Source: Pseudomonas sp. PH1b (GTDB lineage Bacteria; Pseudomonadota; Gammaproteobacteria; Pseudomonadales; Pseudomonadaceae). From it: a stretch of DNA of 64,000 bases. Under the pieces are notes generated by a model. The model was not told the origin of the DNA. It made no database searches and saw only the letters and a program-made list of their open reading frames with translations. Location: positions 62,001 through 126,000 of the forward strand of contig NZ_AYMU01000020.1 of assembly GCF_000633395.1 (NCBI RefSeq), read 5' to 3'. The position numbers were made by a program, and so were the translations under genes. Positions 43,111-51,884 of the stretch are shown piece by piece. The stretch's first letter is position 1. Every line of letters begins with the position of its first letter.

Positions 43111-43326
43111 ATGACCATCAAGGCCATCAACGTACGCAACCAGTTCAAGGGCACCATCAAGGAAATCGTCGAAGGCGACGTGCTGTCGGAAATCGACGTG
43201 CAGACCGCTTCCGGCATTGTCACTTCGGTGATCACCACCCGCTCGGTGAAAGAGCTGGAGCTGTCGATTGGCAGCGAAGTGATCGCCTTTGTGAAGTCCA
43301 CCGAGGTATCGATCGCCAAGTTGTGA
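43111..43326 (+). CDS. ssuF: Molbindin-like TOBE-domain protein SsuF
   Basis: A 71-residue single TOBE/Mop domain (IKAINVRNQFKGTIKEIVEG, then VTSVITTRSVKELELSIGSE). Proteins of this type bind molybdate. In P. putida ssuF is the last gene of the ssu operon and is needed for growth on some sulfonates, though its biochemical job is unclear. AGGAG precedes the ATG, and a strong terminator follows. Confidence 0.9.
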   Translation: MTIKAINVRNQFKGTIKEIVEGDVLSEIDVQTASGIVTSVITTRSVKELELSIGSEVIAFVKSTEVSIAKL

Positions 43327-43341
43327 ACGACGCACGATCAA

Positions 43342-43376
43342 GGCCCCGAACGGTGCGAGCCCTTCGGGGCTTTTTT
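43342..43376 (+). terminator. Intrinsic terminator of the ssu operon
   Basis: GCCCCGAA and TTCGGGGC form an eight-base-pair stem with a 13-base loop, followed by six U residues. It starts 16 bases after the ssuF stop. Confidence 0.9.
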
Positions 43377-43445
43377 CATGGGCGCTGTAAATAACGGTCA
43401 GATTTGATACTTTCCCTGCTTTCGGCAAGGCCTGACAGTACAGAC

Positions 43446-44363
43446 ATGACAACAAAGCAGGGTCCAAACGTGGGGTATCTGGAGTTCGATCGCGACCATT
43501 GGTCCGCTCTCCGGGCCGCAGAGCCGATGAACCTGTCGCCCTCCGATATGGAGGCGCTGACCAGCCCGACCCAGCCCATGGCGCCCGATGAAGTGCGGCA
43601 GGTCCTGCTGCCGCTGTCGCGCCTGCTGCATTTGCATGCGGCCCAAGTGCAGTCGCTCAAGGTGCCGCAGATCGGTTTCAAGGCCCCCTACGTGATCGGT
43701 GTTTCCGGCAGCGTGGCGGTGGGCAAGAGCAGTTTTGCCCGGGTCCTGGCGGCGCTGCTGGCCTATTGGCCGGGCAAGCCCAATGTGCACCTGGTGACCA
43801 CGGATTCGTTCCTGTTCCCGCTGGCCACCCTGCAGGAAAAAAACATCCTGCACCGCAAGGGCTTTCCCGAGTCCTATGACGAGCCGCTGTTCGTGGATTT
43901 TCTCCAGGCGGTGTGCCGCCGGGGCGAAGCGGCGCGGATTCCCATCTATTCCCATGTGCGCTACGACATCCTGGCCGATGAGGCGCAGTCGGTGGAGGCG
44001 CCGGACATCATCATCCTGGAAGGCTTGAATGTGTTGCAGGGGGAGCAGGGCCAGGGCCTGAATGCCCTGGATTTCATCGACTTCTCGATTTATGTCGACG
44101 CCCCTGAAGCGACCATCAAGACCTGGTACCTGGAGCGGTTCGTCTACCTGAAGAACACGGCCTTCCAGTCGGCGGATTCCTATTTCAACAAGTACAAGGG
44201 CCTGTCCGATTCCGAGGCGCTGTCAGTGGCCTCCGATACCTGGGACCGGGTCAACCTGAAGAACCTGGTTGAAAACATCCTGCCGACTCGGGAGCGGGCC
44301 AACCTGATCATCCACAAGTCGGCGGACCACAGCATCGACCGATTGCTGCTGCGCCAGGCCTGA
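43446..44363 (+). CDS. coaA: Type I pantothenate kinase
   Basis: CoaA phosphorylates pantothenate in the first step of coenzyme A synthesis. The 305-residue protein aligns throughout with E. coli-type CoaA as I know it: YLEFDRDHWSALR at the start, the P-loop GVSGSVAVGKSS (85-96), LVTTDSFLFP, KKGFPES-like RKGFPESYD, ILEGLNVLQ and the ending NILPTRERANLIIHKSA. Most Pseudomonas rely on the unrelated type III enzyme CoaX, so this may be an additional kinase. The ribosome site before the ATG at 43446 is poor. It ends eight bases before the convergent TetR gene. Confidence 0.88.
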   Translation: MTTKQGPNVGYLEFDRDHWSALRAAEPMNLSPSDMEALTSPTQPMAPDEVRQVLLPLSRLLHLHAAQVQSLKVPQIGFKAPYVIGVSGSVAVGKSSFARVLAALLAYWPGKPNVHLVTTDSFLFPLATLQEKNILHRKGFPESYDEPLFVDFLQAVCRRGEAARIPIYSHVRYDILADEAQSVEAPDIIILEGLNVLQGEQGQGLNALDFIDFSIYVDAPEATIKTWYLERFVYLKNTAFQSADSYFNKYKGLSDSEALSVASDTWDRVNLKNLVENILPTRERANLIIHKSADHSIDRLLLRQA

Positions 44364-44371
44364 GCCGGCGT

Positions 44372-45010
44372 TCAGCGCGGGGTGGTGCGCTTGGCCAGGT
44401 AGGGCGGCAGGTACAGGCCCAGGTAGGCATCGAACACGCGCATGCCTTCCTCGGCCATGCGTGGGGTGATCTGCCCGTGCTGCTGCACAGAGCGGGCATA
44501 CACCCGATCTCCCAGCTCCATGGCCAGGGCGAACACGTCCACATCGGCGGGCAGCGTTGGCAACTCGAAATGATGATCGAACAGCTTGTGCATCAGGTCC
44601 CCCAGCTCGATGTCGTGCTGGCGGTCGGCCTGGGTGACTTCGGTCAGGCCGTGCTGGGCGAGAATCAGTTGGCGGGCCGCCGCGTCCTCGCCGTAGATGT
44701 CGAGCATGCGTTGTTCCACCAGGCGCGACAGGTCGCGCCAGCTGCCGAGCCGCTCATGATCGATAGGTTCCAGCAGGCAGGCGCGGAACGCCGCGTGGAC
44801 ATCGGCGGTGAGGGCCTCCAGCAGGGCCGGGACGCTGGCGAAGAAGTGATAGACCGAGGATGGCGGGATCTGCGCCTTGTCGGCCACGCTGTAGATCGAC
44901 AGGCTGGCCACGCCCTCGGCCGCCAGCAGGGTTCGTGCGGCGTCGAGTATCGAGTCGATCCGGGCCTGGCTGCGTGCACGGGGTTTGCGAAGCGGTGCGG
45001 TGCGCGTCAT
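44372..45010 (-). CDS. TetR/AcrR-family transcriptional regulator
   Basis: A 212-residue repressor-type protein. The N-terminal helix-turn-helix spans about residues 14-62 (ILDAARTLLAAEGVASLSIY, recognition helix PPSSVYHFF). The C-terminal ligand domain is not diagnostic. It shares strand with spuI, which lies upstream beyond a terminator, so it is probably transcribed independently. By location it could serve polyamine or agmatine genes, as AguR does near spuI in P. aeruginosa, but aguAB are not here and the identity is unproven. Confidence 0.85.
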   Translation of the reverse strand: MTRTAPLRKPRARSQARIDSILDAARTLLAAEGVASLSIYSVADKAQIPPSSVYHFFASVPALLEALTADVHAAFRACLLEPIDHERLGSWRDLSRLVEQRMLDIYGEDAAARQLILAQHGLTEVTQADRQHDIELGDLMHKLFDHHFELPTLPADVDVFALAMELGDRVYARSVQQHGQITPRMAEEGMRVFDAYLGLYLPPYLAKRTTPR

Positions 45011-45098
45011 CAGTCTCTCCTACAGGGCAGCGGGCATTGTACGCGAGTGGGCGGTTATCCCTGTAGCCGCAGCCTGGGGCGCATCCGAATCACGGGCA

Positions 45099-45134
45099 TA
45101 AAAAAAACGCCGCCGGGATAAACCCTGCGGCGTT
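45099..45134 (-). terminator. Intrinsic terminator of spuI
   Basis: On the minus strand AACGCCGC and GCGGCGTT form an eight-base-pair stem closing a 13-base loop, followed by a run of U residues (A at 45100-45107 on the plus strand). It begins 19 bases after the spuI stop codon. Confidence 0.88.
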
Positions 45135-45152
45135 CTTCAATGCAGCTGGCGC

Positions 45153-46529
45153 TTACACGGTGTGCAGGTACCAGTTGTATTCGAGGTCGGAGATGGAGTG
45201 TTCGAACTCCTCCAGCTCACTTTCCTTACAGGCGACGAAGATATCGATGTATTTCGGATCGATGTACTTGGCCATGACTTCGCTGTCGTCCAACTCGCGC
45301 AGGGCATCACGCAGGTTGTTCGGCAGGCTCTGCTCGTTCTGCTCGTAGGAGTTGCCTTCGGTCGGCGCCCCCGGCTCGATCTTGTTGGTCAGGCCGTGGT
45401 GCACGCCCGCCAGGACCGAAGCCATCAACAGGTAGGGGTTGGCGTCGGCGCCAGCGACCCGGTGTTCGATGCGCACGGCATCGGCCGAGCCGGTCGGCAC
45501 GCGGATGGCCACGGTGCGGTTGTCCAGGCCCCAGCTTGGCGAGTTCGGTACGTAGAACTGTGCGCCAAAACGACGGTAGGAGTTGACGTTCGGGCAGAGG
45601 AAAGCCATCTGCGCCGGTAGGGTCTCGAGCACACCGCCGATCGCGTGACGCAGTGCGGCGTTCTGCTCGGGATCCTCGCTGGCGAAGATGTTCTTGCCAT
45701 CTTTGTCCAGAACCGAAATGTGAACGTGCAGACCATTGCCCGCCTGGCCCGGGTAAGGCTTGGCCATGAAGGTGGTGTCCATCTCATGGTCGTAGGCGAT
45801 GTTCTTGATCAGGCGCTTGAGCAGGACCGCATAGTCGCAGGCCTTGATCGGGTCGGCGACGTGGTGCAGGTTCACTTCGAACTGCGCCGGGGCGCTTTCC
45901 TTGACGATGGCGTCGGCCGGGATGCCTTGTTCCTTGGCACCTTCGAGGATGTCCTGGAGGCAGTCGACGTATTCGTCGAGGTCGTCGATCAGGTAGACCT
46001 GGGTGGAATGCGGGCGCTTGCCGGAGATCGGCGAGCGTGGCGGCTGTGGCCGGCCGTTCACATTCTCCTGGTCGATCAGGTAGAACTCCAGCTCGAAAGC
46101 GGCGCAGATGGTCAGGCCCAGTTCGTCGAACTTGGTGACGACCTGGCGCAGCACTTCCCGCGGGTCGGCGAAGAACGGATCGCCTTCCAGTTCGTGCATG
46201 GTCATCAGCAATTGCGCGGTAGGGCGCTTCTGCCAAGGCTCGTTGCACAGGGTGTCGGGGATTGGATAGCAGATCCGGTCAGCATCGCCGATGTCCAGGC
46301 CCAGGCCGGTGCTTTCCACCGTGGAGCCGTTGATATCCAGGGCAAACAGCGAGGCCGGCAGGTTGATGCCTTTCTCGTAAACCTTGTGGAGGCTGGTGCG
46401 TTCGATGCGCTTGCCGCGCACCACACCATTCATATCCGCAATCAGAAGGTCAACGTACAGAACTTCTGGATGTTCCTTGAGGAACGCGTTCGCTTCGTTG
46501 AGCTGAACGGCACGCGGGGGTACCGACAT
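45153..46529 (-). CDS. spuI: Gamma-glutamylpolyamine synthetase, glutamine synthetase family (SpuI/PauA-like)
   Basis: A 458-residue glutamine synthetase-family protein that ligates glutamate to putrescine or other polyamines with ATP, the first step of the gamma-glutamylation route. It has the beta-grasp N-domain (YVDLLIADMNGVVRGKR) and catalytic motifs AAFELEFYLID, NGLHVHISV, NSYRRF and NRTVAIRVP. It is divergent from spuA with a 278-base regulatory spacer, matching P. aeruginosa spuI-spuA order. A second paralogue, spuB, lies at 47629. The polyamine specificity of each is inferred from the family. Confidence 0.9.
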   Translation of the reverse strand: MSVPPRAVQLNEANAFLKEHPEVLYVDLLIADMNGVVRGKRIERTSLHKVYEKGINLPASLFALDINGSTVESTGLGLDIGDADRICYPIPDTLCNEPWQKRPTAQLLMTMHELEGDPFFADPREVLRQVVTKFDELGLTICAAFELEFYLIDQENVNGRPQPPRSPISGKRPHSTQVYLIDDLDEYVDCLQDILEGAKEQGIPADAIVKESAPAQFEVNLHHVADPIKACDYAVLLKRLIKNIAYDHEMDTTFMAKPYPGQAGNGLHVHISVLDKDGKNIFASEDPEQNAALRHAIGGVLETLPAQMAFLCPNVNSYRRFGAQFYVPNSPSWGLDNRTVAIRVPTGSADAVRIEHRVAGADANPYLLMASVLAGVHHGLTNKIEPGAPTEGNSYEQNEQSLPNNLRDALRELDDSEVMAKYIDPKYIDIFVACKESELEEFEHSISDLEYNWYLHTV

Positions 46530-46724
46530 GATGCAACACCTTTGTTGTTAAAAATATCAATCATTGATCTTTTCTGGTTTCAGTCAACCCGAACGGCATG
46601 CCGAAGTCAAGCAAGGCCTTTTATGCCCTAATAAAGGGCTACCGAGGCTCTTTTGAGGCAAAACAGGGCGTTTTTTGGGCCTTGACCACCATGTGCACCG
46701 CAGGCTTGAGCGGGCCGTGTTGTA

Positions 46725-46751
46725 TTTTTTACGGGGGTGTTGTGTAAAAAA
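46725..46751. promoter_or_regulatory. Operator-like dyad in the spuI-spuA divergent promoter
   Basis: TTTTTTAC (46725-46732) and GTAAAAAA (46744-46751) form a perfect inverted repeat with 11 bases between. It lies 57 bases before spuA and about 195 bases before spuI. A polyamine-responsive repressor such as PauR is a candidate, but I cannot match its published site from memory. Confidence 0.45.
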
Positions 46752-46807
46752 ATGAACAAGGCTAAGCTCGAATCAAACCCATAACAGCAATAATACCGGG
46801 GTGTTTC

Positions 46808-47590
46808 ATGTCTCGCCTGCCGTTAATCGGCGTCACCGCCTGCTCCAGGCAGATCGGTTTGCATGCCTATCACATCAGTGGCGACGAGTATGTCCAGGCA
46901 GTAGCCAGCGCAGCCCAGGGCTTGCCGGTGATTCTTGCCTCCATGGCAGACTTGCTTTCCCCGTCCGATATTCTGGACGGTCTGGACGGCATCCTCTTTA
47001 CCGGCTCACCTTCCAATATAGAACCTTTCCATTACCTGGGGTCGGCCAGTGCACCAGGCACTGCTCATGATTCTGCACGGGATGCGGCCACCTTGCCGCT
47101 GCTCACTGCCGCCGTCGAGGCCGGGGTGCCGGTGCTGGGCATCTGCCGTGGCTTTCAGGAAATGAACGTGGCCCTGGGCGGCAGCCTCCACCAGAACGTG
47201 CATGAGGTGGGGCCCTTCAACGACCACCGGCACGCAGAAAAACCAGGCCAGCCCCTGGATGACTGGTACGCGCCAGCCCACGACGTGCACATCCAGGCAG
47301 GTGGCGTCCTGGCGGGCCTGGGCCTGCCCCGGGATATCCAGGTCAACTCGATTCATGCCCAGGGCGTAGAGCGCCTGGCACCAGGCCTGCGGGTCGAGGC
47401 GCTGGCGCCTGACGGCCTGATAGAGGCGATCTCCGTCGATACCGCCAAGGCATTTACGTTGGGGGTGCAATGGCACCCCGAATGGCAGGTAAGCTGCAAT
47501 CCTCACTACCTGGCGATTTTCCAGGCTTTTGGGGATGCCTGTCGCAAGCGGGCAAAACAGCGCGACGCCGAAGCGTCATACAACGCCTGA
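46808..47590 (+). CDS. spuA: Gamma-glutamyl-polyamine hydrolase, class I glutamine amidotransferase-like (SpuA)
   Basis: A 260-residue peptidase C26 protein with the catalytic triad visible: C113 in GICRGFQEMN, and H223 and E225 in QWHPEW. Like E. coli PuuD it should release GABA or related acids from gamma-glutamylated intermediates. It is the first gene of spuABCDEFGH; a small hairpin overlaps its stop codon before spuB. Confidence 0.92.
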   Translation: MSRLPLIGVTACSRQIGLHAYHISGDEYVQAVASAAQGLPVILASMADLLSPSDILDGLDGILFTGSPSNIEPFHYLGSASAPGTAHDSARDAATLPLLTAAVEAGVPVLGICRGFQEMNVALGGSLHQNVHEVGPFNDHRHAEKPGQPLDDWYAPAHDVHIQAGGVLAGLGLPRDIQVNSIHAQGVERLAPGLRVEALAPDGLIEAISVDTAKAFTLGVQWHPEWQVSCNPHYLAIFQAFGDACRKRAKQRDAEASYNA

Positions 47591-47607
47591 CTTAATAGAG
47601 AGTCAGG
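47586..47607 (+). other. Hairpin at the spuA-spuB junction
   Basis: CCTGACT (47586-47592) pairs with AGTCAGG (47601-47607), eight-base loop, overlapping the spuA stop codon. There is no U-run, so it is not an intrinsic terminator. Confidence 0.55.
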
Positions 47608-47628
47608 AAACTCAGCCTAGAGGCATTT

Positions 47629-48987
47629 ATGAGTAACAACCTCGACCAGCTCACCGATTGGTTGAAAGACCACAAGATCACAGAAGTCGAATGCATGATC
47701 GGCGACTTGACCGGGATCACCCGGGGCAAGATCTCGCCGACCAACAAGTTCATTGCCGAAAAAGGCATGCGCCTGCCCGAGAGCGTGCTGTTGCAGACCG
47801 TGACCGGCGACTATGTCGAAGACGACATCTATTACGAGCTGCTGGACCCGGCGGACATCGACATGGTCTGCCGCCCCGACCAGAACGCGGTGTACCTCGT
47901 GCCCTGGGCCATCGAGCCCACTGCCCAGGTGATCCACGACACCTACGACAAGCAGGGCAACCCGATCGAGCTGTCGCCGCGCAACGTCCTGAAGAAGGTC
48001 CTGAAACTCTATGCCGACCACGGCTGGCAGCCGATCGTGGCGCCGGAAATGGAGTTCTACCTGACCAAGCGCAGCGACGACCCCGACTACCCGCTGCAGC
48101 CGCCGATCGGTCGTTCCGGTCGCCCGGAAACCGGGCGCCAGTCGTTCTCTATTGAGGCGGCCAACGAATTCGACCCGCTGTTCGAGGATGTCTACGACTG
48201 GTGCGAGCTGCAGGAGCTGGACCTGGACACCCTGATCCACGAGGACGGCACGGCGCAGATGGAGATCAACTTCCGTCACGGCGATGCATTGTCCCTGGCC
48301 GACCAGATCCTGGTGTTCAAGCGCACCATGCGCGAAGCCGCGCTCAAGCACGACGTGGCCGCCACCTTCATGGCCAAGCCCATGACCGGCGAGCCTGGCA
48401 GCGCCATGCACCTGCACCAGAGCATCATCGACATCAACACGGGCAAGAACGTCTTCTCCAATGAAGACGGGACCATGAGCCAGCTGTTCCTCAACCATAT
48501 CGGCGGGCTGCAGAAGTTCATTCCCGAGTTGTTGCCGCTGTTCGCCCCCAACGTCAACTCGTTCCGCCGCTTCCTGCCCGACACCTCGGCGCCGGTGAAT
48601 GTGGAGTGGGGTGAGGAGAACCGCACCGTGGGCCTGCGGGTGCCGGATGCCGGGCCACAGAACCGCCGGGTGGAAAACCGCCTGCCGGGCGCCGACGCCA
48701 ACCCCTACCTGGCGATTGCCGCCAGCTTGCTGTGTGGCTACATCGGCATGGTCGAAGGCCACAACCCAAGCGCGCCGGTGGTCGGTCGTGGTTACGAGCG
48801 GCGCAACCTGCGCCTGCCGCTGACCATCGAGGATGCGCTGGAGCGTATGGAAAACAGCAAGACCATCGAGAAGTACCTGGGCCAGAAGTTCATCACCGGC
48901 TATGTCGCGGTGAAGCGGGCCGAGCATGAAAACTTCAAGCGCGTGATCAGTTCGTGGGAGCGGGAGTTCCTGTTGTTCGCCGTCTGA
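47629..48987 (+). CDS. spuB: Glutamine synthetase-family polyamine ligase (SpuB/PauA-like)
   Basis: A 452-residue paralogue of SpuI. Active-site motifs are APEMEFYLTK, DGTAQMEINFRHGD, GSAMHLHQSI, NVNSFRRF and NRTVGLRVPDAG. The presence of two such ligases on either side of one promoter matches P. aeruginosa, where several PauA enzymes share polyamines of different length. It is followed by spuC after 56 bases that contain a perfect hairpin. Confidence 0.92.
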   Translation: MSNNLDQLTDWLKDHKITEVECMIGDLTGITRGKISPTNKFIAEKGMRLPESVLLQTVTGDYVEDDIYYELLDPADIDMVCRPDQNAVYLVPWAIEPTAQVIHDTYDKQGNPIELSPRNVLKKVLKLYADHGWQPIVAPEMEFYLTKRSDDPDYPLQPPIGRSGRPETGRQSFSIEAANEFDPLFEDVYDWCELQELDLDTLIHEDGTAQMEINFRHGDALSLADQILVFKRTMREAALKHDVAATFMAKPMTGEPGSAMHLHQSIIDINTGKNVFSNEDGTMSQLFLNHIGGLQKFIPELLPLFAPNVNSFRRFLPDTSAPVNVEWGEENRTVGLRVPDAGPQNRRVENRLPGADANPYLAIAASLLCGYIGMVEGHNPSAPVVGRGYERRNLRLPLTIEDALERMENSKTIEKYLGQKFITGYVAVKRAEHENFKRVISSWEREFLLFAV

Positions 48988-48994
48988 TCCGCCG

Positions 48995-49019
48995 GGCGCC
49001 ACTGCCCGCCAGTGGCGCC
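48995..49019 (+). other. Hairpin at the spuB-spuC junction
   Basis: GGCGCCACTG (48995-49004) and CAGTGGCGCC (49010-49019) form a perfect ten-base-pair stem with the loop CCCGC. No run of U residues follows, so it should act as an RNA structure rather than a terminator. Confidence 0.75.
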
Positions 49020-49043
49020 TTCACTGACACTTAGGAGAGATTG

Positions 49044-50408
49044 ATGACTCATAAAAACCCGCAAACCCGCGAGTGGCAGACCCTTAGCAATGATCACCAC
49101 TTGGCACCTTTTAGTGACTTCAAACAGTTGAAGGAAAAGGGGCCGCGGATCATCACCCATGCCAAGGGTGTGTACCTCTGGGACAGTGAAGGCAATCAGA
49201 TTCTCGACGGCATGGCCGGCCTGTGGTGCGTAGCCATCGGTTATGGCCGTGACGAGCTCGCCGAGGCCGCCAGCAAGCAGATGCGTGAGCTGCCTTACTA
49301 CAACCTGTTTTTCCAGACTGCCCACCCGCCTGTGCTGGAGCTGTCCAAGGCGATTGCCGAGGTGGCGCCGGAAGGCATGAACCACGTGTTTTTCACCGGC
49401 TCCGGCTCCGAAGGCAACGACACCATGCTGCGCATGGTTCGTCACTACTGGGCGATCAAGGGCCAGCCGAACAAGAAAACCATCATCAGCCGGGTCAACG
49501 GCTACCACGGTTCCACGGTGGCCGGCGCCAGCCTCGGCGGCATGACCTACATGCACGAGCAGGGCGACCTGCCGATTCCGGGCATCGTCCACATCCCGCA
49601 GCCGTACTGGTTCGGCGAGGGTGGCGACATGAGCCCTGAAGAGTTCGGTATCTGGGCCGCCAACCAGCTCGAAGAGAAGATCCTCGAACTGGGCGTGGAC
49701 AATGTCGGCGCCTTTATCGCCGAACCGATCCAGGGCGCCGGAGGCGTGATCATCCCGCCGGACAGCTACTGGCCGCGGATCAAGGAAATCCTCGCCAAGT
49801 ACGACATCCTCTTCGTCGCCGACGAAGTGATCTGTGGCTTTGGCCGCACCGGTGAGTGGTTCGGTAGCGATTTCTACGACCTCAAGCCGGACATGATGAC
49901 CATCGCCAAGGGCCTGACCTCCGGCTACATCCCCATGGGCGGCTTGATCGTGCGCGACGAAGTGGTGGCGGTGCTCAATGAGGGCGGCGACTTCAACCAC
50001 GGCTTCACTTATTCCGGGCACCCGGTGGCCGCCGCCGTAGCCCTGGAAAACATCCGCATCATGCGTGAAGAGAAAATTATCCAGCGCGCCCATGAAAAAG
50101 CGGCACCTTATTTGCAGAAACGTCTGCGCGAGCTGAGCGATCACCCGTTGGTGGGCGAAGTTCGCGGGGTAGGGCTGCTGGGGGCCATCGAACTGGTCAA
50201 GGACAAGGCCACCCGGGCGCGTTACGAAGGCCGTGGTGTGGGCATGATCTGCCGGCAGTTCTGCTTCGACAACGGCCTGATCATGCGCGCCGTGGGCGAC
50301 ACCATGATCATTGCGCCGCCCCTGGTGATCAGCGAAGCGGAGATCGATGAACTGGTAACCAAGGCGCGCAAGTGTCTGGACCTGACCCTGAGTGTGCTCG
50401 AGGGCTGA
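49044..50408 (+). CDS. spuC: Putrescine:pyruvate aminotransferase (SpuC)
   Basis: A 454-residue class III PLP aminotransferase that converts putrescine to 4-aminobutanal. Landmarks are NQILDGMAGLWCV, FTGSGSEGNDTMLRMVRHYW, NGYHGSTVAGASLGG, the FVADEVICGFGRTGEWFG segment and the PLP lysine in MMTIAKGLTSGY. AGGAGA precedes the ATG at 49044; a TTG one codon earlier is less likely. A long hairpin follows before spuD. Confidence 0.94.
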   Translation: MTHKNPQTREWQTLSNDHHLAPFSDFKQLKEKGPRIITHAKGVYLWDSEGNQILDGMAGLWCVAIGYGRDELAEAASKQMRELPYYNLFFQTAHPPVLELSKAIAEVAPEGMNHVFFTGSGSEGNDTMLRMVRHYWAIKGQPNKKTIISRVNGYHGSTVAGASLGGMTYMHEQGDLPIPGIVHIPQPYWFGEGGDMSPEEFGIWAANQLEEKILELGVDNVGAFIAEPIQGAGGVIIPPDSYWPRIKEILAKYDILFVADEVICGFGRTGEWFGSDFYDLKPDMMTIAKGLTSGYIPMGGLIVRDEVVAVLNEGGDFNHGFTYSGHPVAAAVALENIRIMREEKIIQRAHEKAAPYLQKRLRELSDHPLVGEVRGVGLLGAIELVKDKATRARYEGRGVGMICRQFCFDNGLIMRAVGDTMIIAPPLVISEAEIDELVTKARKCLDLTLSVLEG

Positions 50409-50415
50409 GTGCTAG

Positions 50416-50453
50416 GCTTTGAGCGCGGTGCTTGCGGGCACTGCGTTCAAAGC
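50416..50453 (+). other. Strong hairpin at the spuC-spuD junction
   Basis: Sixteen bases at 50416-50431 (GCTTTGAGCGCGGTGC) pair with 50438-50453 (GCACTGCGTTCAAAGC), 14 Watson-Crick and two G-U pairs, with the loop TTGCGG. It lies eight bases after the spuC stop, with no U-run. Confidence 0.8.
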
Positions 50454-50577
50454 AGATATAAAGGCCTGGTCTTTTCTTGAAAGCCGGCCTTGGATCTTGC
50501 CAGACTACCCGCCGTTCCGTTTGCCCGGACTCTGGCCGCTGAACGAGTGGTTAAAAAGAATAATTGGAGCATTACGC

Positions 50578-51690
50578 ATGAAGGCATTAGGTATGAAGTT
50601 AGCTGGCAAGACCCTCCTCGCCATGTCCCTGATGGGCGTGATGGCGGCGGCAGCACAAGCGGACGATAAGGTGCTGCACGTTTACAACTGGTCCGATTAC
50701 ATCGCGCCGGACACCATCAAGAAGTTTGAAGCCGAATCGGGCATCAAGGTTGTCTATGACGTGTTCGACAGCAATGAAACTCTGGAAGCCAAGTTGCTCG
50801 CCGGCAAGTCCGGATATGACGTGGTAGTGCCTTCCAACAACTTCCTGGCCAAGCAGATCAAGGCCGGTGTCTACCAGGAACTGGACAAGTCCAAGTTGCC
50901 GAACTGGAAAAACCTCAACGAATCACTGCTCAAGGCGGTGTCGGTGAGTGACCCGGGCAACAAGCACGCCTTCCCTTACATGTGGGGCTCGATCGGTATC
51001 GGTTTCAACGCCGAGAAGGTCAAGGCCGCGCTGGGTGCCGATGCGCCGACCAACTCCTGGGACCTGCTGTTCAAGCCGGAAAACGCCGAGAAGTTGAAGT
51101 CCTGCGGCATCAGTTTCCTCGATTCGCCAACCGAGATGATTCCGGTGGCGCTGCACTACCTGGGCTATCCGACCGACAGCCAGGACAAGAAGCAACTGGC
51201 TGAAGCCGAAGCGCTGTTCCTCAAGATTCGTCCTTCGATCGGCTACTTCCATTCCTCCAAGTACATTTCCGACCTGGCCAACGGCAACATCTGCGTCGCC
51301 GTGGGTTATTCGGGTGACGTCTACCAGGCCAAGGCCCGCGCTGCCGAAGCCGGTGACAAGGTCAAGGTCAGCTACAACATCCCCAAAGAGGGTGCTGGCA
51401 GCTTCTACGATATGGTCGCCATCCCCAAGGATGCTGAAAACGTCGAAGGCGCCTACAAGTTCATGACCTTCCTGCAGAAGCCGGAAATCATGGCCGAGAT
51501 CACCAACGCCGTGCGTTTCCCCAACGGTAACGCGGCTGCAACCCCATTGGTCGATAAAGACATCACCAGCGACCCGGGCATTTACCCACCTGCTGATGTA
51601 CAGGCCAAGCTGTACGCGATTGCCGACTTGCCGGCCGCAACCCAGCGCATCCTGACCCGCAGCTGGACCAAGATCAAATCCGGTAAATAA
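50578..51690 (+). CDS. spuD: Periplasmic polyamine-binding protein SpuD (putrescine type)
   Basis: A 370-residue PotF-like solute-binding protein. The signal peptide ends around AAAQA (residue 26), then DDKVLHVYNWSDYIAPDTIKKFE, the typical opening. Ligand-pocket regions such as NWSDYI, SYNIPKEGAGSFYDMVAIPKD and the sorted aspartates of YSGDVYQ are present. In P. aeruginosa SpuD binds putrescine and SpuE spermidine; the assignment here follows gene order. GGAGC lies eight bases before the ATG, and the 169-base gap to spuC holds a strong hairpin. Confidence 0.92.
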   Translation: MKALGMKLAGKTLLAMSLMGVMAAAAQADDKVLHVYNWSDYIAPDTIKKFEAESGIKVVYDVFDSNETLEAKLLAGKSGYDVVVPSNNFLAKQIKAGVYQELDKSKLPNWKNLNESLLKAVSVSDPGNKHAFPYMWGSIGIGFNAEKVKAALGADAPTNSWDLLFKPENAEKLKSCGISFLDSPTEMIPVALHYLGYPTDSQDKKQLAEAEALFLKIRPSIGYFHSSKYISDLANGNICVAVGYSGDVYQAKARAAEAGDKVKVSYNIPKEGAGSFYDMVAIPKDAENVEGAYKFMTFLQKPEIMAEITNAVRFPNGNAAATPLVDKDITSDPGIYPPADVQAKLYAIADLPAATQRILTRSWTKIKSGK

Positions 51691-51708
51691 GCCGGTTTGC
51701 AGCACTAC

Positions 51709-51743
51709 CCTGTTGCCGTCGTCATGGCGAGGGCGGCAACAGG
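51709..51743 (+). other. Hairpin at the spuD-spuE junction
   Basis: CCTGTTGCCG (51709-51718) pairs perfectly with CGGCAACAGG (51734-51743), 15-base loop, followed by AAACAATT rather than U residues. The remaining bases up to spuE at 51885 show no gene. Confidence 0.75.
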
Positions 51744-51884
51744 AAACAATTAAATGACAGAAAGTTTTGCTGGATTGGTTTATCGAGGGTAAGTTGCGCG
51801 CCGGTTTTGTTGCTGGGCAGTCCAGGGCTGTCAGGTAGCGCGGGGCCACTTGAGCCCAACTATTCAAGTTAAGAGGACCTCCAC

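Noticed and set aside
44372..45010. Naming the TetR regulator AguR
   Set aside because: Its position next to spuI is suggestive, but aguA and aguB are absent and no diagnostic residues are known to me.
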